In this document: positions 12,429 to 23,790 of the stretch, in pieces
Layout of the letters: every line of letters begins with the position of its first letter
Position numbering within the stretch: position 1 is the stretch's first letter
Assembly: GCA_015680685.1 (NCBI GenBank)
Contig: MNCI01016437.1
Span: forward strand, 40,551 to 104,550
Direction: 5' to 3'
From: Gnetum montanum
Lineage: Eukaryota > Streptophyta > Gnetopsida > Gnetales > Gnetaceae
DNA length: 64,000 bases
The notes under the pieces: generated by a model
What the model was told of the DNA's origin: nothing
Database searches by the model: none
Seen by the model: the letters and a program-made list of their open reading frames with translations, nothing else
Translations under genes and position numbers: made by a program

Positions 12429-13360
12429 TGATGAGTAGTCAAGGTACCCCTAGGCCCAACCATATGAATCATGAAGCATTCATGCATGATCTGGTCAAAT
12501 TCTGTAAACTCTATCTTGTAGTACACTAGTCTTCTAGGAAGTGAACTTTGCCCTAATAGTCATTTGTTTTCTTCCCAATTACACTTGTAATGCACAAATG
12601 TATGGTTAAGTGTAATCGAGGCATACAATTTTTATTATTTTATGTTTTATGTTCTTGGTTCTTAAAATAAATAATTGAAGTATTTTAATAACTAATTTAA
12701 TTTAACTAATTAACTAATCTCTAACTAGTCCTAACACGTCCTAATTTCCATACATGTCCTAATCCCATGTATCCACTACTGGGGTTACCAAGCACTATGC
12801 TATTAGGCAAATCAAGCAACAACGTTATTGGGATTATGAAGTTAACACGTGTTTACACTTAAAGCAATCATACTTATGTATTTAATCTATTTATCTTAAT
12901 TAATTAACTAATAACTTGAAGTCTAATTTATCTTAATTAATTACATAATTAATAAAAACAATAAATGCATAAATGAATCATTAATCTATTCCAAGTGTTG
13001 CAAGGTTTGATCAAGAGGCTCCTTTTTATTTCCATTCACACTGGTGTGTTCAAGTACAACAGTGCTTGAATAAAGATTTATACACTCTCTAACTCCTGCT
13101 GTAGGCACTTAGAGAAATATTCTAACTCTCAATTGACAAAACTACAAGAGCTCTACTACTACTATCACTTAATGTGCCCATAAACATAGCTAGTAAGCAC
13201 ATATTTATAGATTTTATTTTAGCACTATGTCAACAAGGCCCCCATAGATGCAACAAACACTATGTTAATGTGACTCTGTCAATGGGGCAACACCACATAG
13301 ACAAGGCCTGTTGGTGAGGCCACATCAACAAGGGCCTGTCAACATGACACAATGACCATT
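12429..13360 (-). repeat. Athila 5' LTR of the 6.2-12.4 kb element
   Basis: Its edge TGATGAG at 12429 (CTCATCA on the minus strand) sits one base from the PBS. Blocks such as GGTACCCC, CAACCATATGAA and TGTATGGTTAAG align with the LTRs at 44532 and 50744. A minus-strand TATA box (TATAAATA) lies near 13203-13210. The far end is not sharp; about 13360 is an estimate from the TATA-to-end spacing in the 44532 copy. No matching 3' LTR was found near 6.2 kb. Confidence 0.7.
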
Positions 13361-13899
13361 CATCACCTATGATGATGCCATGAAAAAATTTTCAAATATC
13401 AATCAATCTAGGCTCCTTATAATTACCCTAAGATCAAATTGATGTTAAAACCCTTGTGATAGAAATATCCAATGATGTTATTGAAATTGCACATAATATA
13501 TATTATCTTATACTAATTTTATGCAATAATGATTTAATAGGTCGATCAAGGAAGTACAAAATATGAAGTTTGACTCTTAATAGAAAGTTTTATGCTTTGT
13601 ACATGATTTAATTCCATGTAATCATGTCCTATCAATGTTGATGTTGTTTTTAGGACTATATGATAAAAATGTTTCAATAAAGAATAAACTATTGCTTGTC
13701 AAATAGAAAATGTAAAATTAATTTCCAATTTTATTTATTTTTCCTTATTATTAAAACATTAATTTTTATCATGAATTAATATCAAATAGATAAAACCAAG
13801 CTAAGCTTTGAATAACTCAAAATTATTATGGTTACTAATATCTTATAACTCTAACCTTAGTCTTTTTGGATTGTATGGATGTAGTTGCTTGCCTAGCCA
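13361..13899. other. AT-rich sequence, nothing recognised
   Basis: The sequence is AT-rich (for example long AATTTTATTTATTTTT-like runs near 13720-13770). I see no open coding signal, tandem repeat or copy elsewhere in the window. It may be old intergenic DNA or the unrecognised start of the next Tat LTR. Confidence 0.35.
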
Positions 13900-15006
13900 G
13901 GCCTCAGAGGGGTATTTTCAGCTTTCAGGTGTTTATGCTACCCTGATACGCTAGGTAGTGTACGCAGTGTGACACTCATGTGAAGCCTTGGGACATCTTT
14001 GGTTAGCTCTAAACCTTGTTGATAGTTCTCATATCTGCTCTAGTATCTCTTCAATAGACAATAACAACATTTTTTCTTTGTTTTGCACCCCTCTAATTTT
14101 TCCCAAAGTTGTCTCTATGCTTAACCGTACTCACAAGAGTAGGGAAGATGTAGTCCTGGAGCACAGGCTCTATTTTGCATTCATGATTAGCATTCTTTGT
14201 GACAAACATGGTAGTCCCCTAGATTCTGGCACATGCAGTTTGAACACTATGGTCACAACACAATAGGTTTCACATTCAGCATTACACTGCAACATAGCAT
14301 GCTAGCATAGCATTGTAGCATAGCATCACACACACCATCATGTCACATTCACGTCTACACTGTGTGGGACCCAAGACAAATGGCATCCAAACCATGTTTC
14401 TCTCCCACTTTTGGCTTTATAAATACCCCGACAAACAACATTCAAGGGGTTGGCTTCGGAAGTTAGCATTTTGGCATTTTGGCTTTCTTGCGATTAGCAT
14501 TTTTGGCATTTGGCTTTCTAGTGATTGGCTTTGGCAAAGAGACTGGGAAGCAAAAGGTTAGGAAATAGCAAACCCTAGTGACAATACTTGTCGGATCTCT
14601 CCTAGCCTAGCAAGCACTAGCTCATGAGTTTTAGTCAGCAGGCCACTGGCAACAGTCCAAGACCTGTGACCATACTATTTCATTTTAAGCTATGCCAATC
14701 GACACTGCGCATCAGCCATACATCTTCTAGCCAAACAAAGATTAGATCCCCCGATTTTGGGGTGGTGCATTCTCTCACTCAACTCTGTTTGTTTTCATTT
14801 TGCTATTACCATATTTTACATCATCACTTGTCAGTGTACATTTATCGTCTAAGTTATACACTGATTAAGTCCCTATCTAATCAACCAGACCTTTCAGGGC
14901 ATCCCATTACTATTTACTCCAGCACAACCCTTGCATGGATCTGGGGTTAGGTTGTACACCTAGTAACCTCTTAGTGTTCTAAGCACCAACGTTTTTGGTC
15001 ATTATA
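13900..15006 (+). repeat. Tat LTR of element Y (5' LTR, start not located)
   Basis: It carries a TATA box TATAAATA at 14418-14425 in the same relation to its end as the LTR at 16282-18059. CCGATTTTGGGGTGGTGCATTC near 14750 matches a block of the LTR at 5600. It ends near 15006 with TTATA and is followed by a PBS-like TTGGTGCTAGAAGG. Palindromic words like GATACGCTAGGTAGTGTACG occur near 13937-13960. The 5' edge is uncertain. Confidence 0.6.
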
Positions 15007-15010
15007 GTTT

Positions 15011-15028
15011 TTGGTGCTAGAAGGGGGG
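15011..15028 (+). promoter_or_regulatory. Primer binding site of Tat element Y
   Basis: TTGGTGCTAGAAGGGGGG follows the LTR end after a four-base spacer. The counterpart in element X is TTGGCACTAGAAGGAGG at 18065. Position and the leading TGG support a primer binding site; I could not name the tRNA with confidence. Confidence 0.6.
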
Positions 15029-15429
15029 CCTTCTGTTGCCCTTCTGTCTATCATGGGTAGTCTTGCATGCTGTCTATACCTCATCACTAGCGACCTATTA
15101 ACGTAGACATGACACCCTCGTGGTTGTCTATTTACTAGGAGGTGCAGACTAGTCACTTTGATGGTTCCTTTGGAACCCTGCAAGACAAAAGCCTTGAAGT
15201 AGCCACTATGCTATGTTCGCACATCTACTTCATTGCACCGTGTAAGTTATGTATAGCGTAGCCGCCCTATTTACATAGTAGTTACACTGCTCATCTATAG
15301 TGTTACACTACTTACTACGTAACACTCTCTACTATGTTATGCTACCCACCACCATATGCTAATCATTTCCCAACATATCCTGATTCAACCTCTTCTCTTA
15401 CACTTTCTTTTCATATAAAACAAACAAAA

Positions 15430-16281
15430 ATGAATCCTGTTACCATTGCCATCCCCACCTCGGACTTGGAGGTGCCCTACTCCGTCCAACATACAACAGG
15501 TCCCAAGCAACCGCCTAGCCTAATGCTAATCCAACGATAGTCCCTTAGGCTACGACAACTATTACCCGAGTGTTTGCCACAAGATGCAGAGAAATATGAT
15601 TTCCTCTGTGAAAAAGTCCAAGTGAATCTACCCTTTGAGTTCCTCCACTAGAATGGAAGGAAATTCATCCATGCTCCTCATGTCACCATCCCATTGACTA
15701 AAACGTATCAATGGGTGTTAAACCAACTGATGCGAGCGAGTAGGTTAAGAGAATGGAACACAGCATCCCACTACGATGAAGTGTTTCAGGATGGACAGGA
15801 GGAGCTAGACTGCCACTTTGAAGGTGGTGGCTAGATCTACACCACGGCTATCCATTTCACTATTGTTTTTTGATCAAACTCGCTCTTGTTTTTTGATCCC
15901 TTTGTTACTGCCACAACCTTGCCATAGCCCACACTCTCTTCAGTAATGGGCAACCGTCCCACATTTCCAATATATCAACACATAGATCCCTCAACTTCAT
16001 TTCCAGTCATGCTTTCTCCTTAGTTCATCCCAGTGTCGTATCCAAAATTGGTCATAGCTACGCTACCGTACATGCATACTGTGCCTACATCACAACTGCA
16101 TGTGAGTTTCGCTCCTATTCCCTTGATTGTACCCATCCCACCACTAGCATAGGCCCAGTCCCAACCATGTGGTGGGTGCCAACCACTTCTCTCCCATCTC
16201 TACAACCCTCTCAGATGTCATATCACATTCAACAAGTCTCGTAGGTGGTCCAACCAAACATGGGGTTGTGGGCCACCTCGT
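15430..16281 (+). pseudogene. Tat gag, N-terminal part of element Y
   Basis: A start at 15430 reads MNPVTIAIPTSDLEVPYSV, then a decayed frame with CEKVQVNLPFEFLH and HAPHVTIPLTKTYQWVLNQL. A proline-rich stretch (VPIPPLA, QPLLSHLYN) follows. Element X has a corresponding N-terminal part from 18959, with VKIQANLPLD in the same place. The coding sequence stops abruptly at 16281, where the LTR of X begins. The missing middle and C-terminal gag resume at 25756, after X's second LTR, so I read this as one gag split by an insertion. Several TAG stops are present. Confidence 0.65.
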
Positions 16282-18059
16282 TAAAACACCACAAAAATTT
16301 CAGCAACACTTCTAGACAACTCCAAAGCCTCTGAAACGGCTTCAAAAAGCTCACCATGGAGCAAGCAAGGTTCCCCGAGGGTCCATAGATCACGAAGGCA
16401 AGTCTCAATGTTAAGAATCATCAGTTTTAAGGTCAAAAAGTGTAATTCTGGCTAAGTACACTGTGCTTACGTTGTGCTTACGCTGCACAACGTAAGGCCC
16501 ATGTGACCAATTTTTGTAGCCCCAGAATCAAGTCCAAACAACCTGATTTTGGGCACTTGGACCCTCCTCGAGCATCACCAGGGTCCCCAACAGCTCCCAA
16601 CATCCAAAACCATGAAATTTGAGCTCAAAAATCACCTTTTCTGGGCCATTTTCAAGTTCATACGCTAGGGTTACAATTTCATACGCTACACAACGTATGA
16701 ATAGCGTAAGCAAACAAAAATGGGATAAAAAAGGTATTTTTAGGCAGCATCTTTGACATTTAAGCATCCACCAAGGATAGAAAACATTTGTACATGTTCA
16801 CAGGCTTCAAAAACTTCAGTTTTGGGCTTCAAATGTGCCATTTTAGACTTCTTATGCTGGGGTTATAGTTTCATACGTTGCACAGCGTAATAAACCAAAA
16901 TAGGGCCAAAACGACATCCAAATCAGCCCAAATTTGGCACACAGAACCCTAATGACCCATGACATGCAGATCCACTCTGAAAATAGGTCTCATAGGTCAA
17001 AAATGGGTTCAAAATGCACTGTTTTCAGGTCATACACTATTAGTTATGCTGGCAGGCTTCCAGCAGTGTAAACCCAGCATAAACACTTTCATACACTGGA
17101 CGCCAGATGCTGGACGCCAAAATAGGCTACATACACATCAGAGCTACAGATCCACACATGCTGGAGACTTTGGTACCCCAAAAATAGAACAGAACTACAG
17201 ATCCTGAGGCCAGACACCCAGATCCACGCTTGTACATTAACATTTGTTGCATTTTTGACATTTTCAGTGTTTCAAGTTCTGATGCTGGGCATTACACATG
17301 TCGGCATAAGAGATCTTGGATGCTACACTATACATTGTAACAATTTATGTGCATTTTAGTCAAAATGGTCACATGTGTCGCTTGATCTGCATTTCCCGCA
17401 CCCGATAGCCATGGATCTTCACACAGATCTGCATCCCATGCATCAAAATCGTATAAATACCTCGATTTTCCAAGAGATTGGGGTTGGAAAATTTGATTAG
17501 AGAGCATCCTGTACACTTGGTACGTTGAATATTCTAAGCAACATTTCATATGCTAGGCATGAGACTTGGTTATGTTGAGCAAGGGCAATCTTGGTCACGC
17601 TACAGAACTTGCAACCAGAAACCTATATTCCCCAGCATCCATTCACATCCATTGGGGTTGACGTCTAACTGGCAGTAGTCCAAAACTATGTTTAACGGGT
17701 GCACATTATAATCATTTGTAATACACATTGTTTACATTTTTGCCAGCTAGTTTTCAATTTTCACATAGTTTGCATCATTTACTTTGTTTTCACCGTTTAC
17801 CATTTACATTCGTTACTCCTGTTATGCTTGTTTGCATTCTATTTTCACCGTTTGCATTTGTTTACACATAACCTAGTGCCATTGAAATTGCGTATGCTTG
17901 GGGAAGTTCTTGTTTGATCTACTTGTGGACCATTCAAGGCACTCTACCTCCGTTAATTTCTAGCTTACCCTCAGGCAAAGGTAGGGTCTTACTATTTCAT
18001 CCGTAGATCTCTTGACGTCCGTTCATTCTAGCCTCTCACCGACGATTTTGGACGATACA
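16282..18059 (+). repeat. Tat element X, 5' LTR
   Basis: It aligns along its length with the LTR at 23791-25755; by eye roughly one base in eight to ten differs. Its first bases read TAAAACACCAC where the 3' LTR has TGAAACACCAC, so the terminal TG is mutated. TATA box TATAAATA is at 17452-17459. It is about 187 bases shorter than the 3' LTR, explained by loss of one interval between direct repeats of GGGGTTACAGTTTCATAC. It ends ...GATACA at 18059. Confidence 0.85.
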
Positions 18060-18064
18060 GTAAA

Positions 18065-18083
18065 TTGGCACTAGAAGGAGGAC
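18065..18083 (+). promoter_or_regulatory. Primer binding site of Tat element X
   Basis: TTGGCACTAGAAGGAGG lies five bases after the LTR end GATACA and resembles the site at 15011. The tRNA is not identified. Confidence 0.6.
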
Positions 18084-18958
18084 ATTTTAGTTTGCATTTA
18101 GTTTGCCTATTCATAGCATCCTAGATCTGGCATACAACTGTTAACAGCATCCACACGCTGAACCCTGGCAAAACAACTCCCCACAGTGTCCATACGTTGA
18201 TCACAGCTTTCACACGCTGCACTCCAGCGTACACACACTCACATCAAGCTTCAGACGTTGACTTCATCTAGACTCTATTCTTAGCTTGCACATGTTTCCC
18301 TTTGCTGGCACATGCTGCAGACGGCTTCTAGACCCTATCCACAACTGCACATGCTTCCCTCTATTGGCACACACTATAGACTCTATCCAGAACCTTCTCC
18401 TTGGCGTACACACGTTGTGCCTTAGCCTCAAACGTTGTCCATAGCACTCCGACATTGCCCCTGACTTCTTACGCTGCAGTTCATATGCTGTCAACTTTAC
18501 ACTTAGAAAACTTTTTCACACGCTGCTAGGTTCTTACATTGGACACTTAGAAAATTTTTTCACACACTGCCAGGTTCTTACATTAAACACCTAGAAAATT
18601 TTTTCACACGCTTCCAGGTTCTTACGCTGGACACTTAGAAAATTTTTTCACATGCTTCCAAGTTCTTACGCTAAACACTTAGAAAATTTTTTCACACACT
18701 GCCAGGTTCTTATCCTAGACAGTTAGAAAATTTTTGACAACTTAAATTTCACATGTTGTAGATTTCACATGCTGCAGTTTTGCACATGCTGCACATTGCA
18801 CATGCTGCATACTACATAGACTTGACATGCTGCACACACTACACATTGGTCACGCTACACACTCAGCCTTGACCATACGCTGCACATGTTGCACACTTAG
18901 CCCGAAACACATTCAGCACTTGTTAGCCAGCCCGTACGCTGCCCCTTCACACATCACC
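18084..18958 (+). other. Untranslated leader of element X
   Basis: The leader between PBS and gag start is made of short repeated words: CACACGCTG, CACATGCTGCA and TTACGCTGG appear dozens of times. It contains the exact 44-base tandem array annotated separately. No coding signal belongs to this part. Confidence 0.7.
18499..18737 (+). repeat. 44-base tandem repeat in the leader
   Basis: Units begin ACACYTAGAAAATTTTTT at 18499, 18543, 18587, 18631 and 18675, and a sixth, partial unit begins at 18719: an exact period of 44. Each unit also carries a CACRCNYTGCCAGGTTCTTA block. Differences between units are scattered substitutions. Confidence 0.95.
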
Positions 18959-21640
18959 ATGGAGTCATCTCAGAACTCTAACGCATGAACCTTCGTAATC
19001 CTCACACAGAAATAGTACAACTTTATCTGTGTGAAGATTCAGGCCAACCTTCCCCTTGACACCATAGAATAGGAGGCAAAATGAAACTTCGAGTGGATAT
19101 ACATGGGAGGTCATGAATTCGTCCCCTCTATATATGACATCATCCTCCTTTATCAGCCTCACCCCCAACTCATCTCTCAGCTCCTTCTGGCAAGGAGCCA
19201 AAACATATAGCAACCCATTGTGGAGCCCCAAAACCAACATGATGTAGATGACTTCGAGGCATAATCTGAACCTGAGGATTCATACCACATCCTTAGTCCT
19301 TGTGCCTATGTTAACCCATTGTTCCACTCATGTGTGGGACAGATGATTCATCTTCATGCATCAACGAGCACGCAAGCACTAGTGTCTAGACATGGACTAC
19401 CCACGTCCACGTCCACCCAGTACATGCCGCCAGTGCAAACACATGGGGCCACTTTCGTTACATCGGCCCCACACATTCAAGGTGTCACCCTATAGTTAGT
19501 GGCTAGACAAGGAACCACACCGCTTGTTTAACAACCCACTTACTTCAGCGTGCCACACCCTACAATCCCAACTCTGAACGTTGCTCCACAGCATCAATTG
19601 ATGACACAATCTCCCCAACCAACTGATTTGCCTACCACTGAAGAGTGGGAAGAAGCCAAACAAATGATGCAAGCGTTAGCTGAAGAGGTAAAGCACCTCA
19701 AAACAGAAAACACTGAAAAAGTTAAAGTACTAGACTTCTACCAAGATGATCCAATTAGCTCTTTAGTGCCACCATTAGCTTTACCAAATGGAATTACACT
19801 CCCACAGTTAACCAAGTACAATAGGAAGGGAGACCCAAACGCTCACTTAGTAACATTTCGATCAGAGACCCTATTGCTTCAAGCTTGGCCCCATGTAATC
19901 CTATGCATGTTCGCCATGTCCCTAATAGACAGTGCCTTAGACTGGTACCAAGCCCTACCACATAACTCCATATCATCTCTCAGTTTAAGTACAACCTCAA
20001 GCTTGAGGCCACATTAGACACTCTGATACAGGTGAAACAAGCACCACTAGAGCCTGTGCAGAAGTTCATTCAACGATGGAGCGTAGCCCTTAACGAACTT
20101 CATGAGCCCATCNACCACTAGAGCCTGTGCAGAAGTTCATTCAACGATAGAGTGCAGCCCTTAACGAACTTCATGAGCCTATCCCTGAAACGTATTTGCT
20201 TATGATTCTGAAGGGAGCTGTGAATGACTTCGTTAAGTCAAAATTGTACTACCTAAGCGCTCAAACATTAAGCCAAGCCTTCACGCAAATCAAGAACATT
20301 GAACAAGCTGCAAAAACCAGCAATGATCTTGCCTATGTGGCTTACAAGAACCACCATGTTTCCAAATAACAGACAACAACAGAAACTGTAGCCGCAAGCA
20401 CAAAAACAACAAACACTAGTACCAACCTTCTTGCAATGACAGGGGCCACCCCAAGGCCCAACTTTCAGTGCAAGGATCACTCTAAGTATACGCTGCTACC
20501 CATGCGACCCTCTAAACTACTAGAGAAACTCCTCAAAATTGGGCAAATCCAATACAAAGAAGTAGCGGAGAATGCTCGTTGAAGACACGATAGGACGAGC
20601 TACTAAGGAACCCCACCTTAGTAGCGCCAAACGAGCCCCTAGTCCCATGACACTTTAAGTTAGATCAATTCTTTCACTACCATAAGATGTCCGGTCACAA
20701 TACCGAAAATTGATGTGCCTTACAGGATGATCTTCAGACAATGATAGAATGGGGCCAGCTCAACATCAACACCTTGAGTTAACCAACATCGATGATGCCT
20801 CCTATTTCATAAACTCCATTAGCATAGGAAGCAAGCCCAAACTTGTGCAGAAACCTTTCATGATCCGTATGCCTCTCAGCAAGGCAACAATCCCCTCTGC
20901 CTCCACGAGCAAGAGGCCTTCCATTGTCATCCAGGTGCCACCTCGAGCACCTGTAAAACCTTTTTTGGTCAAAGTGCCACCACAATCATTCGCTAAGATG
21001 TTAAACTAGCATGATGCACTAATCACAACCGCAAAACAAGCTAGTTAAACACCAATGACTCCTCCCAAAGTACCATTTTTCATAAAGGTTCCACCACGCA
21101 ATGGCCCCTCATCTACCCAGAGCCCAACCGTAGGAAACATCTCAATCTCTTCTCCCTCAAGAGTCAACCTTGCCAAAAACATAGGTAAGCCTACCAAATG
21201 GTAGTAGAAGAGGATAAACAAACAACGAACAACATCCATAGCCAAAGCAAAGGCCACCCCAAGCAAGCAACAATCGAACCCTAGGGCCCTTGCCCCTAAT
21301 CTCAAGAAAACTAGGCCCGAGCCCTCTACCCAAGAGGCCCATCCCTCAACCCACACGAAGGAAGCCAAAGCCAACAAAACGACCAACAACATAGACTTCA
21401 TAGCTACACTAGCCTAGGTAAAACAAATGCTCAAATAGAAGAACACAACAATGAGCTTGTACGACCTAGTCATGACTTCAACCGCTCAACGCGAAGACTT
21501 GGCTCAAACATTAGCATTCATTCCTATTATGAAAGACATCCCTGAAAATGAGGAACCCATTTGTGCAATGATTTCGCAACACACACCACAAGGATTGGGT
21601 TCAAACACCTTAGCCTTCCGCGACGATGCAGTTAAATTCA
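18959..21640 (+). pseudogene. Tat gag of element X
   Basis: The ATG at 18959 is in the same frame as the long open stretch 19550-20017, with several stops between. The capsid-like part reads LPQLTKYNRKGDPNAHLVTF at 19800-19860, then MSLIDSALDWYQALPHNSI, the usual Tat gag core. After a frameshift near 19980 it continues EPVQKFIQRWSVALNELHEPI and LKGAVNDFVKSKLYYLSAQT. A zinc-knuckle-like YHKMSGHNTEN block is near 20680-20712. The end reads YDLVMTSTAQREDLAQTLAF at 21457-21516, leading to protease. Stops such as TGA and TAG and an assembly duplication at 20043-20183 break it. Confidence 0.8.
20043..20183. other. Single-N join flanked by a 70-base duplication
   Basis: Bases 20043-20112 and 20114-20183 are two near-identical copies of the same gag segment, separated by one N at 20113. 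They differ at only a few positions (GATGG/GATAG, GCGTAG/GTGCAG, CCCATC/CCTATC). This looks like two overlapping contig ends joined without merging. Confidence 0.85.
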
Positions 21641-22083
21641 ACCCCAAATGAGGGGAGGTTACAACAGCTCCATTGTCAATTAGCATACATGTTGGGAAAT
21701 GTACCATTCGCAGAGTGCATGTTGATGATGGTGTGGCAACAAACATAGCTTTATACTCCATCATCAACAAACTAGGCATGGCAGAAAAGATCATGCCAAT
21801 AGAAATCACGTGTCTAAAATCCTTCAACGGATCACGTGTCATAGTCAAGGGCATGATTAACCTAGCCTTTGAAGTAGGAGAAAAATTCTCCATCAGCGTG
21901 GAGTTCACTGTCATAGAAGAGATGTCAATTTTCAACATGATTCTTGGCAGACCTTGGCTAGCTCAACAACGCGTTTTTTCCTCACTGATACATCAAGAAA
22001 CCCACCTTCCATACGAAGGTGGACAAGTCATCATACATGGCGATAAGACTCCCTTTCAAGCCATCCACAACACCGAGAGCTAA
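21641..22083 (+). pseudogene. Tat aspartic protease of element X
   Basis: An open stretch of 136 codons (from 21673) reads the retropepsin layout. VHVDDGVATNIALYSIINKL at about 21715-21775 holds the active-site Asp as D-D-G followed by ATN. The later flap/C-terminal block FNMILGRPWLAQQR is at 21931-21972. A FEVGEKFSISVEFTVIEE strand lies between. Unlike most coding pieces in the window this domain has no internal stop, and the hydrophobic and active-site positions are kept. The protein would process the element's polyprotein. What follows is not RT but a 3' UTR array, so the element has no polymerase of its own. Confidence 0.8.
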
Positions 22084-22268
22084 AAAGCCTGAATGAGTGG
22101 TAAAAATTGAAAGCCTCCCAGAGCAACCAAAACCTAGCATGCCTCCTAGACCATGTCTGGCTAGGAAAAAACCATACTATCAAGGCTCCCCTATGGCCAA
22201 AAACACATCTGATCCCCACCCACTCTTCACCTTTTTTCATTGTGAATACGTCGCCTTCGTTTGCATTA
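22084..22268 (+). pseudogene. Short linker after protease, element X
   Basis: The frame from 22097 gives MVKIESLPEQPKPSMPP and ends near 22288. In related Tat elements a linker leads from protease to RT. Here RT is absent and the sequence passes into the repeat array. Confidence 0.5.
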
Positions 22269-22790
22269 TACTAGCTTACGTGTTTACATGAGGCCTGAAA
22301 AGGCCTTAAACAAGCATGTGGCCCGAAAAGGCCTTAAACTAACACATGGCCCAGTATAGCTTTAAAATGCCATGCATGGCTCAGAAAGGCCCTAAACTAC
22401 CACTTTTCACATTGTTCTATTTTCAGCAGTTACTACTTGACATTGTGTTCTCTAGTTTCTTCTTTTGCAGGATCACCTAGACGTACGTGCATGCATCCAC
22501 AAATCGTCCTGGAATCACGACGATAAATTGATACCATGGAGCGGTCCTGGCATCATGACCTAAAATTGATACCATCAATTGTCTCGTATGACAGTAAACT
22601 ACCACATTCTTCTACCAGAGTCTACTAAGACTATAAACTAGCTTGCCTCTTCATAGTTTGCCACAAGTATAAACTAGCACTACACTATCCGCTATGACGC
22701 TAAACTGGCAACGTCCAATGGGTTATGACATAAAACTAACCCATGATAGTCTACTAAGACTATAAACTGGCAACATCTTCATCGGCCTAC
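22269..22790. repeat. Tat 3' UTR short-repeat array, copy 2 (in X)
   Basis: The first part has units with GGCCYGAAAAGGCCTTAAACTA (22272-22400). The second part has units with CTATGAYNNTAAACTAGC or CTACTAAGACTATAAACTRG (22560-22770). The array lies between the protease and the 3' noncoding end of X. Confidence 0.75.
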
Positions 22791-23790
22791 ATATCTATTG
22801 CTGCATTTGACCACCTATGCTCATCAAAGCCTGTTGCATGAAACTGCTGCTATTCAACACTCTGTTTTCCTGAAACTCCATTCCGCCAACTGCATTCAGG
22901 TTTGAAGTGTTTCAGCTAACATCACTTGTGGTTTTCTTGTCCTCTTGGAGTTGTGTCTGTAGGATGACACTTTGAGGTGTTGGTGCACAGATGCATTTCA
23001 TCACAGCGACAAGGCACCATATTGTTCCTGACGTCCACAACCAGGTTCATCAAACCGTTCACAAGTACATTTTCTCACTCCTGATACACCACTCAGTTAC
23101 ACCCCTTGATACATCCCATTCATCCCCAAAATTCTAGACGCATTGTTACTTACTGTAACTCTCTAACTAGTGGCAACACAAAACGATGCACATCACATGA
23201 CACAAGCACGAGTAAAAAACTGACAGCAAGCTCTTTCCAAAAAAAAAGAGCAAAAAAGGAGAAAAAAACTAAAAGAGAAAAATGCATCACAAGGTCATTG
23301 GCTCTTCCCACACATGTCCTAGGTAGGTAGGAAATTATCTTAAAGGAAACACTCATGTCTCAAATTCTCATGTTGCATCTTGCCGCGTGGCTTTGATAGT
23401 CAACAATGAGTTCCCTTAAACATAGCACACGGGTCTCGTTTCTCCAAAGGATGCACTTCCTCACTACGTGGCTTTGGCAATTTACAATAGGTTTCCTTAA
23501 ACACAACACAAGGGTACTATTTCTCCACAGAATGCACTCTCCATGCCTTGGTTCCAAGTCTACTAGAAACTAGCTATTGACAAGGACCAACATGAATCGT
23601 TCACATGAGAGCACCCCTCTTTGCATTCCCTCTCCCAGTCACAATCCCATGTACTTTGGAAACAAAGTGCGATGACATCCGGCCAATGACCAATGAATAG
23701 TGCTGGATGCTAAGTTTATTATGGTGTTTTTTACTTCTTTGTCAACGCCTCTTGGGTAGATTCCTTCAGGCGTCAACAAAGAGGGGCCAA
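22791..23790 (+). other. 3' noncoding end of X with polypurine tract
   Basis: Aligns with 2706-4352 and 36121-37519 in blocks, for example GCACAGATGCATTTCATCACAG near 22985 and a purine-rich AAAAAAAAAGAGCAAAAAAGG near 23235. The polypurine tract AAAGAGGGGCCAA is at 23778-23790, next to the LTR. No coding sequence is recognised. Confidence 0.7.

Noticed and set aside
18499-18737. Regular repeats that could suggest a CRISPR array
   Set aside because: Units are head-to-tail with no unique spacers, lie in a plant retroelement leader and have no cas genes.
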